Assembly: GCF_009915685.1 (NCBI RefSeq)
Contig: NZ_JAABLP010000006.1
Source: Pannonibacter tanglangensis
GTDB taxonomy: Bacteria > Pseudomonadota > Alphaproteobacteria > Rhizobiales > Stappiaceae
Direction: 5' to 3' (one strand)
DNA: 64,000 bases
The notes beneath the pieces are model-generated. The model did not search any database, had not been told where the DNA came from, and saw nothing but the letters and a program-made list of their open reading frames with translations. Made by a program: the position numbers and the translations under genes. Below, piece after piece: positions 8,350-17,273 of the stretch. Within the stretch, counting starts at the first letter, position 1, and each line of letters starts with the position of its first letter.

Positions 8350-11047
8350 GACGGTGACGCGCACCACCTGTCCCTATTGCGGCGTCGGCTGCGGTGTCCT
8401 TGCCACCCGCCAGGCGGATGGCACGGTGCGCGTGGCCGGCGACCCGTCGCATCCGGCCAATTTCGGACGGCTCTGCTCCAAGGGCTCGGCGCTTGCCGAA
8501 ACCCTGTCGCTGGACGGACGTCTGCTCCATCCGGAGATCGGCGGCCGCCGTGCCAGCTGGGACATGGCGCTGGACGTGGTGGCGCGGCGCCTCGCCGAGA
8601 CCGTGGCGCAGCACGGGCCGGACAGCGTCGCGCTCTACGGGTCGGGCCAGTTGCTCACCGAGGATTACTATGTCGCCAACAAGCTGATGAAGGGCTTCAT
8701 CGGCACGGCCAACATCGACACCAATTCGCGCCTCTGCATGGCGTCATCGGTTGCCGGCCACCGGCGCGGCTTTGGCTCCGACACGGTGCCGGGGTGTTAC
8801 GAGGATCTGGAACTGGCCGATCTGGTGGTGCTGGTGGGCTCCAATCTGGCGTGGTGCCATCCGGTGCTGTTCCAGCGGCTGGAAGCGGCCCGGGCGGAGC
8901 GCCCGAGCCTGCGCATCGTCACCATCGACCCGCGCCGCACCGCCACCAGCGAGATCGCCGACCTGCATCTCGACTTGCGACCCGACGGGGATGTGGCGCT
9001 GTTCGCCGGGTTGCTGCGCTATCTTGCCGAAGCCGGGCGGCTCGATGAGGCCTATCTTTCCCGGCACACCAACGGGGCGGAGGCAGCGCTTGCGGCGGCG
9101 TCGGCCTGCGACATCGCCACCGTCGCCGCTGCCGCCGGTCTTGCCGCCGCCGATGTCGGCCGCTTCTATGAGCTGTTTGCCCGCACGGAAAAGGTCGTGA
9201 CCGTCTACAGCCAGGGCGTCAACCAGTCTGTCTGCGGCACGGACAAGGTCAATGCCATCCTCAATGTCCATCTGGCCACGGGCCGGATCGGGCGGCCAGG
9301 CATGGGGCCGTTTTCCGTCACCGGCCAGCCCAATGCGATGGGCGGGCGCGAGGTGGGCGGCATGGCCAACATGCTGGCCGCCCATATGGATCTCGACAAC
9401 CCGGTGCATCGGGACATCGTGCAAGCCGTGTGGGCGGCACCGCGCCTTGCGGCCAGGCCGGGCCTGAAGGCGGTCGACCTGTTCGAGGCCATTCATGCCG
9501 GCCGGATCAAGGCCGTCTGGATCATGGGCACCAACCCGGTCGACAGCCTGCCGAATGCCGACAGGGTGGCGGAGGCGCTCAGCCGCTGTCCCTTCGTTGT
9601 CGTGTCCGATGTCATCCGTGCCACCGACACCGCCCGTCATGCCCATGTGCTGCTGCCGGCGGCGGCCTGGGGCGAGAAGGAGGGCACGGTGACCAATTCC
9701 GAACGGCGCATTTCGCGCCAGCGTGCCTTTCTGCCGCTGCCGGGCGAGGCACGGCCTGACTGGGCAATCCTGTCCGCGGTCGCGCGGCGCATGGGGCACG
9801 CCGCGGGTTTTGCCTATGACGGCCCGGCGGCGATCTTTTCGGAGCACGCGCGGCTGTCCGGCACCGGCAACCATGGCAGCCGGGATTTCGACATCAGCGC
9901 CCATGCCGGCATTTCGGCCGAGGCCTATGATTCCCTTGCCCCTTTCCTCTGGCCGCAGCCTGCGGAGACAACCAGCGTGCCAGCGCAGGGCGGGCGCCTG
10001 TTCGCCAACGGCGGCTTCTTCACGTCCGATGGCCGGGCGCGGCTTGTGGCCGTGACGCCGCCAGTCCCGGCGGTGGTCGGTGCGGGCAGGCTCATCCTCA
10101 ACACCGGCCGTATCCGCGACCAGTGGCACACCATGACCCGGACGGGCCGCACCGGGCGGCTGTTTGCGCATATCGCCGAGCCGTTTGCCGAGATCCATCC
10201 CGATGATGCGCAGGCGCGGGGGATCGCGGCGGCGGATCTCGTGGTGCTGGACAACGCACAGGGCGAGGCTGTCCTGCGCGCGGTCGTGACCGACCGGGTG
10301 CGCCCCGGCGAGGTGTTTGCGCCGATGCACTGGACCGGCCAGTTTTCCGCAAGGTCGCGCATCGACGTGCTCGTGTCGGCGGCCACCGATCCGCAGTCCG
10401 GTCAGCCGGGCCTGAAGCGCAGCACCGTTGGCCTGCGCCGTCTTGAGGCGAGCTGGTATGGCTTTGCGGTTCTCGCCGGGGTGCCCGCTCACCTGCCATT
10501 TGCCTATTGGGCCGTTGCTCCCCTCGGAACCGGCCGCCGCGACGATGGCCTGCGGCTGGAGTTCGCTGCGCTCGAGGACGCGGAACCCGAGGCGCTGGCC
10601 GCCGAGGTGCTGCAGCGCTGTGGCCATGGGACCGAGAGCCTGTCGTTCCAGTCGCGCGGCGATGGTCTTTACCGGGCGATGGCCTTCCTGGACGGGCGGC
10701 TCGTCGGCGCGGTGTTCCTGGCGCGCCAGCCGGTTGCCGTGTCGCGCAGCTGGGCCAGCGGCCTCATGGGCCTGGCCGCGCCGACGCCGGCCACCCGCTG
10801 GAAACTGCTGGCCGGACGGCCGGCGGCTGACCAGCCGGACAAGGGCGCCATTGTCTGCTCGTGCTTTCAGGTCGGGGCCAACGAGATCGGCGCTGCAGCC
10901 GCGGCCGGGGTCACGACCGTCGCCGGGATCGGTGCGCGCCTCGGTGCGGGCAGCAACTGCGGCTCGTGCCGCTCCGAAATCGCCCGGCTGATTGCCAATG
11001 TGATGGAACTACAGGAGGAGGCCTCGCATGTTGCCCGTTCAGCCTGA
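8342..11047 (+). CDS. nasA: NasA, assimilatory nitrate reductase catalytic subunit
   Basis: 901 residues from the ATG at 8342, which overlaps nirD by 8 bases. N-terminal [4Fe-4S] ligands are CPYCGVGC (Cys10, 13, 17) plus LCSKG near residue 45, followed by the bis-MGD molybdopterin oxidoreductase body (for example ANIDTNSRLCMASSVAG and TGQPNAMGGREVGG). The C-terminus carries a BFD-like [2Fe-2S] domain (CSCFQVG near 838, CGSC near 873), as in the larger NasA/NarB class. It reduces nitrate to nitrite in the cytoplasm. Electron input is probably through NirB/NirD, since no NasC-type flavoprotein is present. Confidence 0.94.
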   Translation: MTETVTRTTCPYCGVGCGVLATRQADGTVRVAGDPSHPANFGRLCSKGSALAETLSLDGRLLHPEIGGRRASWDMALDVVARRLAETVAQHGPDSVALYGSGQLLTEDYYVANKLMKGFIGTANIDTNSRLCMASSVAGHRRGFGSDTVPGCYEDLELADLVVLVGSNLAWCHPVLFQRLEAARAERPSLRIVTIDPRRTATSEIADLHLDLRPDGDVALFAGLLRYLAEAGRLDEAYLSRHTNGAEAALAAASACDIATVAAAAGLAAADVGRFYELFARTEKVVTVYSQGVNQSVCGTDKVNAILNVHLATGRIGRPGMGPFSVTGQPNAMGGREVGGMANMLAAHMDLDNPVHRDIVQAVWAAPRLAARPGLKAVDLFEAIHAGRIKAVWIMGTNPVDSLPNADRVAEALSRCPFVVVSDVIRATDTARHAHVLLPAAAWGEKEGTVTNSERRISRQRAFLPLPGEARPDWAILSAVARRMGHAAGFAYDGPAAIFSEHARLSGTGNHGSRDFDISAHAGISAEAYDSLAPFLWPQPAETTSVPAQGGRLFANGGFFTSDGRARLVAVTPPVPAVVGAGRLILNTGRIRDQWHTMTRTGRTGRLFAHIAEPFAEIHPDDAQARGIAAADLVVLDNAQGEAVLRAVVTDRVRPGEVFAPMHWTGQFSARSRIDVLVSAATDPQSGQPGLKRSTVGLRRLEASWYGFAVLAGVPAHLPFAYWAVAPLGTGRRDDGLRLEFAALEDAEPEALAAEVLQRCGHGTESLSFQSRGDGLYRAMAFLDGRLVGAVFLARQPVAVSRSWASGLMGLAAPTPATRWKLLAGRPAADQPDKGAIVCSCFQVGANEIGAAAAAGVTTVAGIGARLGAGSNCGSCRSEIARLIANVMELQEEASHVARSA

Positions 11048-12539
11048 ATTGCATGCTGTTGCGTCTCGCACACGCGTGGCCCGGATGGACCCCCTGGCCG
11101 TTCTCCCCGTCTTCCTGCCCCTGGCGGGGCGAAAGGTGGTTCTTGCCGGCGGCGGCGAGCCGGCGGCCTGGAAGGCCGAGCTGCTGCTGGCCACCGGGGC
11201 GGAGCTGCACCTGCTCGCCTCTGACCCGTGCCCGGATCTGGCCGACCTCATTGCAGATCCCGCGCTGGCTCCGCGCATCCGTCATTCTGCAAGGGACTGG
11301 ACGCCCGCCGATCTGGACGGCGCGGCCCTGGCGGTCGCCGAGGTCGCGGAAGATGCAGAGGCCGCAGCCTTCGTGGCTGCTGCGCGGGCGGCCGGCGTTC
11401 CGGTCAACGTGATTGACCGGCCAGAGCATTGCCAGTTCCAGTTCGGCGGCATCGTCAACCGCTCGCCGCTGGTGGTGGGCATTTCCACCGACGGGGCCGC
11501 GCCCGTGCTGGGGCAGGCGGTGCGCCAGCGCATCGAAACGCTGTTGCCGCGCAGCCTGTCGGCCTGGGCGGGCTTTGCCGGGCGGATCCGGGGGCATGTC
11601 GCTGCCGCGCTGGGCCAGATACGTCCGCGCCGCCAGTTCTGGCAGCGCTTTTCCGATCTCGCCTTTGCCGCAACCGCTGCGCCGTCAGGGGAGGTCGAGG
11701 CAGATGCACCGGCCTTTGTCGCCCGTCTGGCAGCCGGGACGACGACCGTCGGCGAGGTGACACTGGTGGGGGCGGGGCCGGGCGATCCCGGGCTCCTGAC
11801 GCTTGCCGCGATGCGGGCGCTGCAGGCGGCAGATGTGATCCTGTTTGATGACCTCGTCAGCGCCGAGGTGCTGGAACTCGCCCGGCGGGAAGCAAAGCGC
11901 CTCCTGGTCGGCAAGCGCGGCGGACGCGAGAGCTGCGCGCAGGGTGACATCAACGACATGATGGTCTCGCTGGCCCGCCAGGGGCGCAAGGTGGTGCGGC
12001 TGAAGTCGGGCGACCCGATGGTCTTCGGCCGGGCGGGCGAGGAAATCGCCCGGCTGGAGGCGGAGGGCATTCCCGTGCGTGTGGTGCCGGGCATCACCGC
12101 CGCCTCGGCCATGGCGGCGCGGCTCAAGGTTTCACTCACCCACCGTGATCACGCCCAGACACTGCGCCTGATGACGGCCCATTCGCGGTCCGGCGGCCTG
12201 CCCGGGACGCTGGATCTTGACGCAGTGTCGAGCGAGGCGGCGACCACAGTTTTCTACATGGGCCGGCGCATGGCCGACAGCCTCCGGACGCGGCTTCTGG
12301 CCGAAGGCGTCCGCCCGGATCTGCCGGTCGTCGTCCATGCCAATGTCAGCCGGCCCGACGAGCGGATCTGGACCGGAACGCTGGCCGACCTGACCAGCGA
12401 CGCGATGGCCGCCTTTGGTGACGCCCCGGTGCTGATCGGTCTTGGCTCCGTGTTTGGCCGTCTCCTGTCCGCCAATCTTGCAGACGGGCAGCCCGCGGTG
12501 CAGCGCCCCCTGCAGCTGTCTGAGGCCGGGTGCGCCTGA
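11028..12539 (+). CDS. cysG: CysG, multifunctional siroheme synthase
   Basis: 503 residues. Residues about 20-220 are the precorrin-2 dehydrogenase/sirohydrochlorin ferrochelatase half (GRKVVLAGGGEPAAWKAELLL). Residues about 240-490 are uroporphyrinogen-III C-methyltransferase (VTLVGAGPGDPGLLTL, VRLKSGDPMVFGRAGEE, VVPGITAASAMAA). It makes the siroheme needed by NirB, which explains its place at the end of the operon. The start at 11028 has an AGGAGG site eight bases upstream and overlaps nasA by 20 bases; a second ATG at 11085 lies nearer the conserved fold but lacks such a site. Confidence 0.93.
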   Translation: MLPVQPELHAVASRTRVARMDPLAVLPVFLPLAGRKVVLAGGGEPAAWKAELLLATGAELHLLASDPCPDLADLIADPALAPRIRHSARDWTPADLDGAALAVAEVAEDAEAAAFVAAARAAGVPVNVIDRPEHCQFQFGGIVNRSPLVVGISTDGAAPVLGQAVRQRIETLLPRSLSAWAGFAGRIRGHVAAALGQIRPRRQFWQRFSDLAFAATAAPSGEVEADAPAFVARLAAGTTTVGEVTLVGAGPGDPGLLTLAAMRALQAADVILFDDLVSAEVLELARREAKRLLVGKRGGRESCAQGDINDMMVSLARQGRKVVRLKSGDPMVFGRAGEEIARLEAEGIPVRVVPGITAASAMAARLKVSLTHRDHAQTLRLMTAHSRSGGLPGTLDLDAVSSEAATTVFYMGRRMADSLRTRLLAEGVRPDLPVVVHANVSRPDERIWTGTLADLTSDAMAAFGDAPVLIGLGSVFGRLLSANLADGQPAVQRPLQLSEAGCA

Positions 12540-12560
12540 GGACGCCTGAGGGCACCTGAG
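12531..12560. repeat. Three 10-bp tandem units at the cysG stop
   Basis: TGCGCCTGAG, GACGCCTGAG and GGCACCTGAG follow one another at a 10-bp period across the cysG stop codon (12537-12539). They are too few to say more than that local slippage or duplication occurred here. Confidence 0.55.
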
Positions 12561-12607
12561 GGCGGCTGTGGGAGCTTGGGTCTGGCGCGTGCCTCCGCGA
12601 GGCATGG

Positions 12608-13066
12608 TCAGGGGAACACGCTGGTTTCCTTGACGACGCCATAGACGAGGCTCGTGTTGATCGACGCAATGCCCGGGATGTGGTGCAGCTGGTCGCGCAC
12701 GAAGGCCTCGTAGGCCTTGAGGTCCGCGACGACGACGCGCAGCAGATAGTCTGCCTCGCCGGTCATCAGATAGCAGGCGAGGATTTCCGGGATGCGGCGG
12801 ACGCGGGCCTCGAAGTCCGAGACATTCGCGCCTTCGTGCCGCTGCAGGGAAATACGGATGAAGGCCGTGATCTCCAGCCCGCAGGCGGCTGCGTCAACCT
12901 TGGCCGCATAGCCGGTGATGACCCCGCGCTCCTCCAGCAAGCGCACCCGGCGCAGGCAGGGGGAAGGCGAGAGGTTCACCTTCTCGGCGAGGTCCTGGTT
13001 CGTGAGGCGGCCGTCCTCCTGCAAGGCACGGATGATCTGGCGATCCTTGGTATCAAGCGGTGGCAT
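12608..13066 (-). CDS. mdeR: Lrp/AsnC-family regulator, MdeR-like, divergent from methionine gamma-lyase
   Basis: 152 residues from the ATG at 13066. The N-terminal helix-turn-helix is typical of the family (LDTKDRQIIRALQEDGRL, LAEKVNLSPSPCLRRVRLLEERGVI), followed by an effector-binding RAM domain. A TTG at 13105 would add 13 residues, but it lies inside a perfect operator-like dyad and has no ribosome-binding site. The divergent neighbour encodes methionine gamma-lyase and the next gene an E1-like dehydrogenase, the same set as the mdeR-mdeA-mdeB cluster of Pseudomonas putida. It is probably an activator responding to methionine or a related amino acid; the ligand is inferred from context only. 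Confidence 0.85.
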   Translation of the reverse strand: MPPLDTKDRQIIRALQEDGRLTNQDLAEKVNLSPSPCLRRVRLLEERGVITGYAAKVDAAACGLEITAFIRISLQRHEGANVSDFEARVRRIPEILACYLMTGEADYLLRVVVADLKAYEAFVRDQLHHIPGIASINTSLVYGVVKETSVFP

Positions 13067-13088
13067 CACGGTTGTGCTCGGGCTGGTT

Positions 13089-13145
13089 TTGGCAGGTTCT
13101 GCCAATTTGGATTTTCAGCGTGGCATATCTTGAAAGCACATGCCA
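13089..13145. promoter_or_regulatory. Two dyads in the divergent mdeR-mdeA promoter
   Basis: A perfect dyad TTGGCAG-gtt-CTGCCAA covers 13089-13105. A second, wider one has arms TGGCAT (13121-13126) and ATGCCA (13140-13145). They share the TGGCA core and are centred about 36 bp apart. This is what would be expected for an Lrp-family protein bound in the shared promoter, but binding is inference. Confidence 0.6.
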
Positions 13146-13194
13146 GTCCGTCAGCAGTACTCTCCTTGCATCATCTGATCTGGAGGAGTTGCCC

Positions 13195-14400
13195 ATGACC
13201 CTGAAGTCCAACGCCGGCTTTGCAACGCGCGCCATCCATCACGGCTATGACCCGATGGAGAACGAGGGCGCGCTGACGCCGCCGATGCACCTCACCTCCA
13301 CCTTCGCCTTCGACAGCGCCGAGCAGGGGGCTGCGATCTTCGCCGGCCGTGAGGGCGGTTATTTCTACTCGCGCATTTCCAACCCGACGCTCGACCTGCT
13401 GGAGCGGCGCTGCGCCGTGCTCGAGGGGGCGGAAGCAGGCCTTGCGCTGGCCTCCGGCATGGGCGCGATCACCTCGGTGCTGTGGACGTTCCTGCAGCCG
13501 GGCGATGAGGTCATCACCGACAAGACGCTCTATGGCTGCACCTTCGCCTTCCTGCGCCATGGCCTTGCCCGCTTCGGCATCACCATCACCCATGTGGACC
13601 TGACGAGCCCGTCCGATCTGGAAGCGGCGATCAGCGACAAGACGAAGATCGTCTATTTCGAGACGCCGGCGAACCCGAACATGCGGCTCGTCGACATCGC
13701 CGCCATCTCCGCCATTGCCCGCAAGGCGGGTGCGCGCACCGTGGTCGACAACACCTATGCGACACCGGTGCTGACCCGCCCGATCGAGCTGGGCGCCGAC
13801 ATCGTCGTGCATTCGGCGACCAAGTACATGGGCGGCCACGGCGATCTGGTCGGTGGCATTGCGGTGGGTCCGGGGGCCGACATCCAGCAGATCCGTCTGG
13901 TCGGGATGAAGGACATGACGGGCGCCGTGATGGCGCCGTTCAATGCCCATCTGGTGCTGCGTGGCCTCAAGACGCTGAAACTGCGCATGGAGCGCCACTG
14001 CACGTCCGCGATGGAGGTGGCGCGCTTCCTGGAGGCGCATCCGTCGGTGGCCAAGGTTTACTATCCGGGCCTCGAAAGCTTCGCGCAGCATGATCTGGCC
14101 CGCCGCCAGATGCCGGGCTTCGGCGGCATGATCGCCTTTGAACTGAAGGGTGGCTTTGCCGCCGGCTCCGCCCTGATGAACCGCCTGATGATGATCCGGC
14201 GTGCGGTGTCGCTCGGCGATTGCGAAAGCCTGATCCAGCATCCGGCCTCGATGACCCATTCCACCTACACGCCGGAAGAGCGGGCCGCGCATGGCATTGC
14301 GGAAGGTCTGATCCGCCTGTCTGTGGGCCTTGAGGACGTCGCCGACATCCTTGGCGATCTGGACAGCGCGCTGGCGGGCCGGGACGCAGCGGCAGCCTGA
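13195..14400 (+). CDS. mdeA: Methionine gamma-lyase (PLP-dependent Cys/Met metabolism enzyme)
   Basis: 401 residues, the normal length for the family. The PLP-lysine lies in VVHSATKYMGGHGD, and the N-terminus (GFATRAIHHGYDPMENEGALTPPMHLTSTF) is characteristic of methionine gamma-lyase rather than cystathionine synthase or lyase. The enzyme splits methionine into methanethiol, 2-oxobutyrate and ammonia in the cytoplasm. The start at 13195 follows a TGGAGGAG site. The next gene encodes an AceE-like E1 protein that could take the 2-oxobutyrate. Close relatives (O-acetylhomoserine sulfhydrylase) cannot be excluded by eye, but the locus context favours degradation. Confidence 0.88.
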   Translation: MTLKSNAGFATRAIHHGYDPMENEGALTPPMHLTSTFAFDSAEQGAAIFAGREGGYFYSRISNPTLDLLERRCAVLEGAEAGLALASGMGAITSVLWTFLQPGDEVITDKTLYGCTFAFLRHGLARFGITITHVDLTSPSDLEAAISDKTKIVYFETPANPNMRLVDIAAISAIARKAGARTVVDNTYATPVLTRPIELGADIVVHSATKYMGGHGDLVGGIAVGPGADIQQIRLVGMKDMTGAVMAPFNAHLVLRGLKTLKLRMERHCTSAMEVARFLEAHPSVAKVYYPGLESFAQHDLARRQMPGFGGMIAFELKGGFAAGSALMNRLMMIRRAVSLGDCESLIQHPASMTHSTYTPEERAAHGIAEGLIRLSVGLEDVADILGDLDSALAGRDAAAA

Positions 14401-14543
14401 TTTCCTTGCCCCTCGCTGCAAGTGGTGAAGAAAAACCTCTCGGCAGCAGAATTGCGAAATGGTGTTCCGGTTCGGGCGTTGAAGAGCGCACGATCCGGTA
14501 ACATCTTGCTGTGAAATGCTGGCATGACTTGGGCCTGGAAGCG

Positions 14544-14562
14544 GTACCGAACGGTACGGTTC
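14544..14562. promoter_or_regulatory. Overlapping small dyads before mdeB
   Basis: GTACCG-aa-CGGTAC (14544-14557) overlaps a second dyad with arms CGAAC and GTTCG. They lie about 20 bases before the mdeB start, in a 178-bp gap after mdeA. They could be an operator or an RNA hairpin; function unknown. Confidence 0.3.
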
Positions 14563-14578
14563 GTGGCGAGGAGACAGG

Positions 14579-16945
14579 ATGATGGACCAGTTGAAGGTGA
14601 TCGAGCAGCGGCTCTTGTGGCTGGCCTGCTGGATGGTGCACAACGCCAACCACCTGCGCGACAAGGGCGACGGCGATGTGAAGGTCGGCGGCCATCAGGC
14701 CAGCTCCGCCTCCATGGTGTCGCTGATGACCGCGCTCTATTTCCATGCGCTGAAGCCGGAAGACCGGGTGGCGGTGAAGCCGCATGCCTCGCCGGTGTTT
14801 CATGCGATCCAGTATCTCATGGGCAACCAGACGCTGGAGAAGCTGCAGGATTTCCGCGCCTATGGCGGGGCGCAGAGCTATCCCTCGCGCACCAAGGACG
14901 TGGATGACGTCGATTTCTCCACCGGCTCGGTCGGCCTCGGTGTGGCGCTGCCGATCTTCGCCTCGATGACGCAGGATTATCTCGAAGGCCACGGCTGGCT
15001 GAAGCAGCCGAAGGGCCGCATGGTGGCGCTGATCGGCGACGCCGAGCTGGACGAAGGCAACATCTACGAGGCGCTGCAGGAGGGCTGGAAGCACGAGGTC
15101 CGCAATGTCTGGTGGATCATCGACTACAACCGCCAGAGCCTTGACGGCGTCGTCCGCGAGGGCCTGTGGGCTCACATGGAGCAGATCTTCGATGCCTTCG
15201 GCTGGCGCGTGCTGCGTCTCAAGCATGGCGCGTTGCAGCGGGCCGCCTTCGCCGAGCCTGGCGGCGACAAGCTGCGTGCCTGGATCGACGCCTGCCCGAA
15301 TGCGCTCTACTCCGCGCTGACCTTCCGCGGCGGGGCTGCCTGGCGCGAGCGGCTGATGGCGGATCTGGGCGACCAGGGGGTTGTCTCCGCACTTATCGAC
15401 CGCCGCTCGGATGCCGAGCTTGCCGCCTTGATGGAGAACCTCGGCGGCCACTGCCTCGACACGCTGAAGGACGCCTTCGACAGTGCGCAGGACGAGCGGC
15501 CGACCGTGTTCCTTGCCTACACGATCAAGGGCTGGGGCACGCCGCTGGCCGGGCACAAGGACAACCACGCCGGCCTGATGACGCCGACGCAGATGGAAGA
15601 ATTCCGCGGCCGCATGGGCGTGCCGCACGGGGCGGAGTGGGAGCCCTTTGCCGCCGTCGAGGATGTGGCCGGGCTGAAGGCCTTCCTCGGCACGGTGCCG
15701 TTCTTTGCGCGGGGTCGCCGGCGTTACACCGCCGAGACCCTGCCGGCGCCGGGTGTCGTGGCGCTGTCCGACAAGATGCTTTCGACCCAGGCTGGCTTCG
15801 GCAAGATCATGGACGAGATCGCGCGCGCGGGCGGCCCGCTCGCCGACCGCATCGTCACCACCTCGCCGGACGTGACCGTCTCGACCAACCTCGGCGGCTG
15901 GGTCAACCGGCGCGGGCTGTTCGCCCGTGATCCGCGCGGCGACACGTTCCGCGACGAGCGCATTCCGTCGGCGCAGAAATGGGCCTTCTCGCCGCAGGGC
16001 CAGCATATCGAACTCGGCATTGCCGAGATGAACCTGATGCTGATGCTGGGGGCGGCGGGCCTGTCGCACAGCCTGTTCGGCGAGCGCCTGATCCCGGTTG
16101 GCACCGTCTACGATCCCTTCGTCGTGCGCGGCCTCGATGCCCTCAACTATGCCTGTTACCAGGATGCCCGCTTCCTGCTGGTCGGCACGCCGTCCGGTGT
16201 CACGCTGGCTCCGGAGGGCGGGGCGCACCAGTCCATCGGTACGCCGCTGATCGGCATGTCGCAGGATGGCCTTGCCAGTTTCGAGCCGGCCTATCTGGAC
16301 GAGCTGGCGATCATCATGGACTGGGCCTTCGACTACATGCAGCGCGAAGGCAAGGGCGATCTGGACGAACGCACCTGGCTGCGCGAGGAGACCGGCGGCT
16401 CGGTCTACCTGCGCCTGTCGACGCGTCCGGTCGAGCAGGTGCTGCGCCGGCCGGATCCGGGCTTCAAGCAGGGCGTCATCGACGGCGCCTACTGGCTGCG
16501 CGAACCGGGCCCGAATGCCGAGGTCGTCATTGCCTATCAGGGCACGGTGGCGAACGAGGCCATCGAGGCGGCTGGCCGCATGATGGGCGCGCGGCGTGAC
16601 ATCGGCGTGCTGGCGGTCACCTCCGCCGACCGGCTCAACGCCGGCTGGACGGCGGCGCGGCGGGCGCGGGCCCGGGGCCACGAGACGGCGACGAGCCTTG
16701 CCGAACGGCTGATGGGCCAGTTGCCACCGCATTGCACGCTGATCACCGTGATTGACGGCCATCCGGCGACGCTGTCCTGGCTCGGCGCGGTGGCCGGTCA
16801 CCGGACCATCCCGCTCGGCGTGGAGCATTTCGGCCAGACCGGCACGATTGCCGATCTCTATCGGCATTTCGGCATCGATGCGGATGCCATCGTGGCTGCT
16901 GCCGCCCGGATCACGCAGGGACGGCCGATCCAGCTTCGCGCGTGA
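14579..16945 (+). CDS. mdeB: AceE-like thiamine-diphosphate 2-oxoacid dehydrogenase E1, MdeB-like
   Basis: 788 residues, related to the homodimeric pyruvate dehydrogenase E1 (AceE) and transketolase but about 100 residues shorter than AceE. The thiamine-diphosphate motif begins at GDAELDEGN near residue 153 and ends around IIDYNRQSLDG; transketolase-like pyrimidine-binding and C-terminal domains follow (GIAEMNLMLMLGAAGLSHSLFGE). It follows mdeA at 178 bp with a GAGGAGACAGG ribosome-binding site. In P. putida the equivalent MdeB is thought to oxidise 2-oxobutyrate made by the lyase; here that substrate is inferred. No E2 or E3 gene is next to it, so it would have to use subunits encoded elsewhere. 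Confidence 0.82.
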   Translation: MMDQLKVIEQRLLWLACWMVHNANHLRDKGDGDVKVGGHQASSASMVSLMTALYFHALKPEDRVAVKPHASPVFHAIQYLMGNQTLEKLQDFRAYGGAQSYPSRTKDVDDVDFSTGSVGLGVALPIFASMTQDYLEGHGWLKQPKGRMVALIGDAELDEGNIYEALQEGWKHEVRNVWWIIDYNRQSLDGVVREGLWAHMEQIFDAFGWRVLRLKHGALQRAAFAEPGGDKLRAWIDACPNALYSALTFRGGAAWRERLMADLGDQGVVSALIDRRSDAELAALMENLGGHCLDTLKDAFDSAQDERPTVFLAYTIKGWGTPLAGHKDNHAGLMTPTQMEEFRGRMGVPHGAEWEPFAAVEDVAGLKAFLGTVPFFARGRRRYTAETLPAPGVVALSDKMLSTQAGFGKIMDEIARAGGPLADRIVTTSPDVTVSTNLGGWVNRRGLFARDPRGDTFRDERIPSAQKWAFSPQGQHIELGIAEMNLMLMLGAAGLSHSLFGERLIPVGTVYDPFVVRGLDALNYACYQDARFLLVGTPSGVTLAPEGGAHQSIGTPLIGMSQDGLASFEPAYLDELAIIMDWAFDYMQREGKGDLDERTWLREETGGSVYLRLSTRPVEQVLRRPDPGFKQGVIDGAYWLREPGPNAEVVIAYQGTVANEAIEAAGRMMGARRDIGVLAVTSADRLNAGWTAARRARARGHETATSLAERLMGQLPPHCTLITVIDGHPATLSWLGAVAGHRTIPLGVEHFGQTGTIADLYRHFGIDADAIVAAAARITQGRPIQLRA

Positions 16946-16967
16946 TGTCCCGCTGATTGAAACCGGA

Positions 16968-17273
16968 CCGGAGGCCTGAGCCTCCGGTTCAAGTTGCTGA
17001 CAAGCCCCTGAATCTCGATGTTTTCCGTCATTCCGGACAAGGTGAGCGTTCAGCGAACCGCAGATCCGGAATCCAGCACGTCTGTGCGAGCGCAGGCGAG
17101 CCCCAAGACAAGTCAGCGGGATTAGGTCTGCTTTCCTAGGATTCTGTCGCGCTGCGCGCGGCTGTCATCTGGATCCCGGCTCAGCGCCTCGCTGCCGCTT
17201 GGCTTGGCCGGGATGACGACGGTGAGGTCGAAGTTCGTCATCAAGCTCAACCGGACGCCTTACGCCTCCGGTT
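16968..17273. repeat. Palindromic intergenic element, copy 1, with flanking hairpins
   Basis: The repeated core runs from GCTGACAA (16996) to GTCATCA (17243). Its inner part begins GTCATTCCGG (17027) and ends CCGGGATGAC (17217), an imperfect terminal inverted repeat. About 190 bp of this core matches the copy at 48050-48239 closely. Left of it is the hairpin CCGGAGGC (16968-16975) / GCCTCCGG (16980-16987); right of it is a related hairpin at 17249-17273, so both sides carry similar terminator-like structures about 284 bp apart. No open frame lies inside. It fills the 314-bp gap between mdeB and the next gene. Confidence 0.8.

Noticed and set aside
13967..16867. Minus-strand frame of 966 codons across mdeA-mdeB
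   Set aside because: It is the antisense of two well-supported genes and has no family motifs; long antisense frames are expected at this GC content.
17027..17217. Intergenic element as an insertion sequence with transposase
   Set aside because: Too short for a transposase and no coding frame; treated as a non-autonomous repeat.
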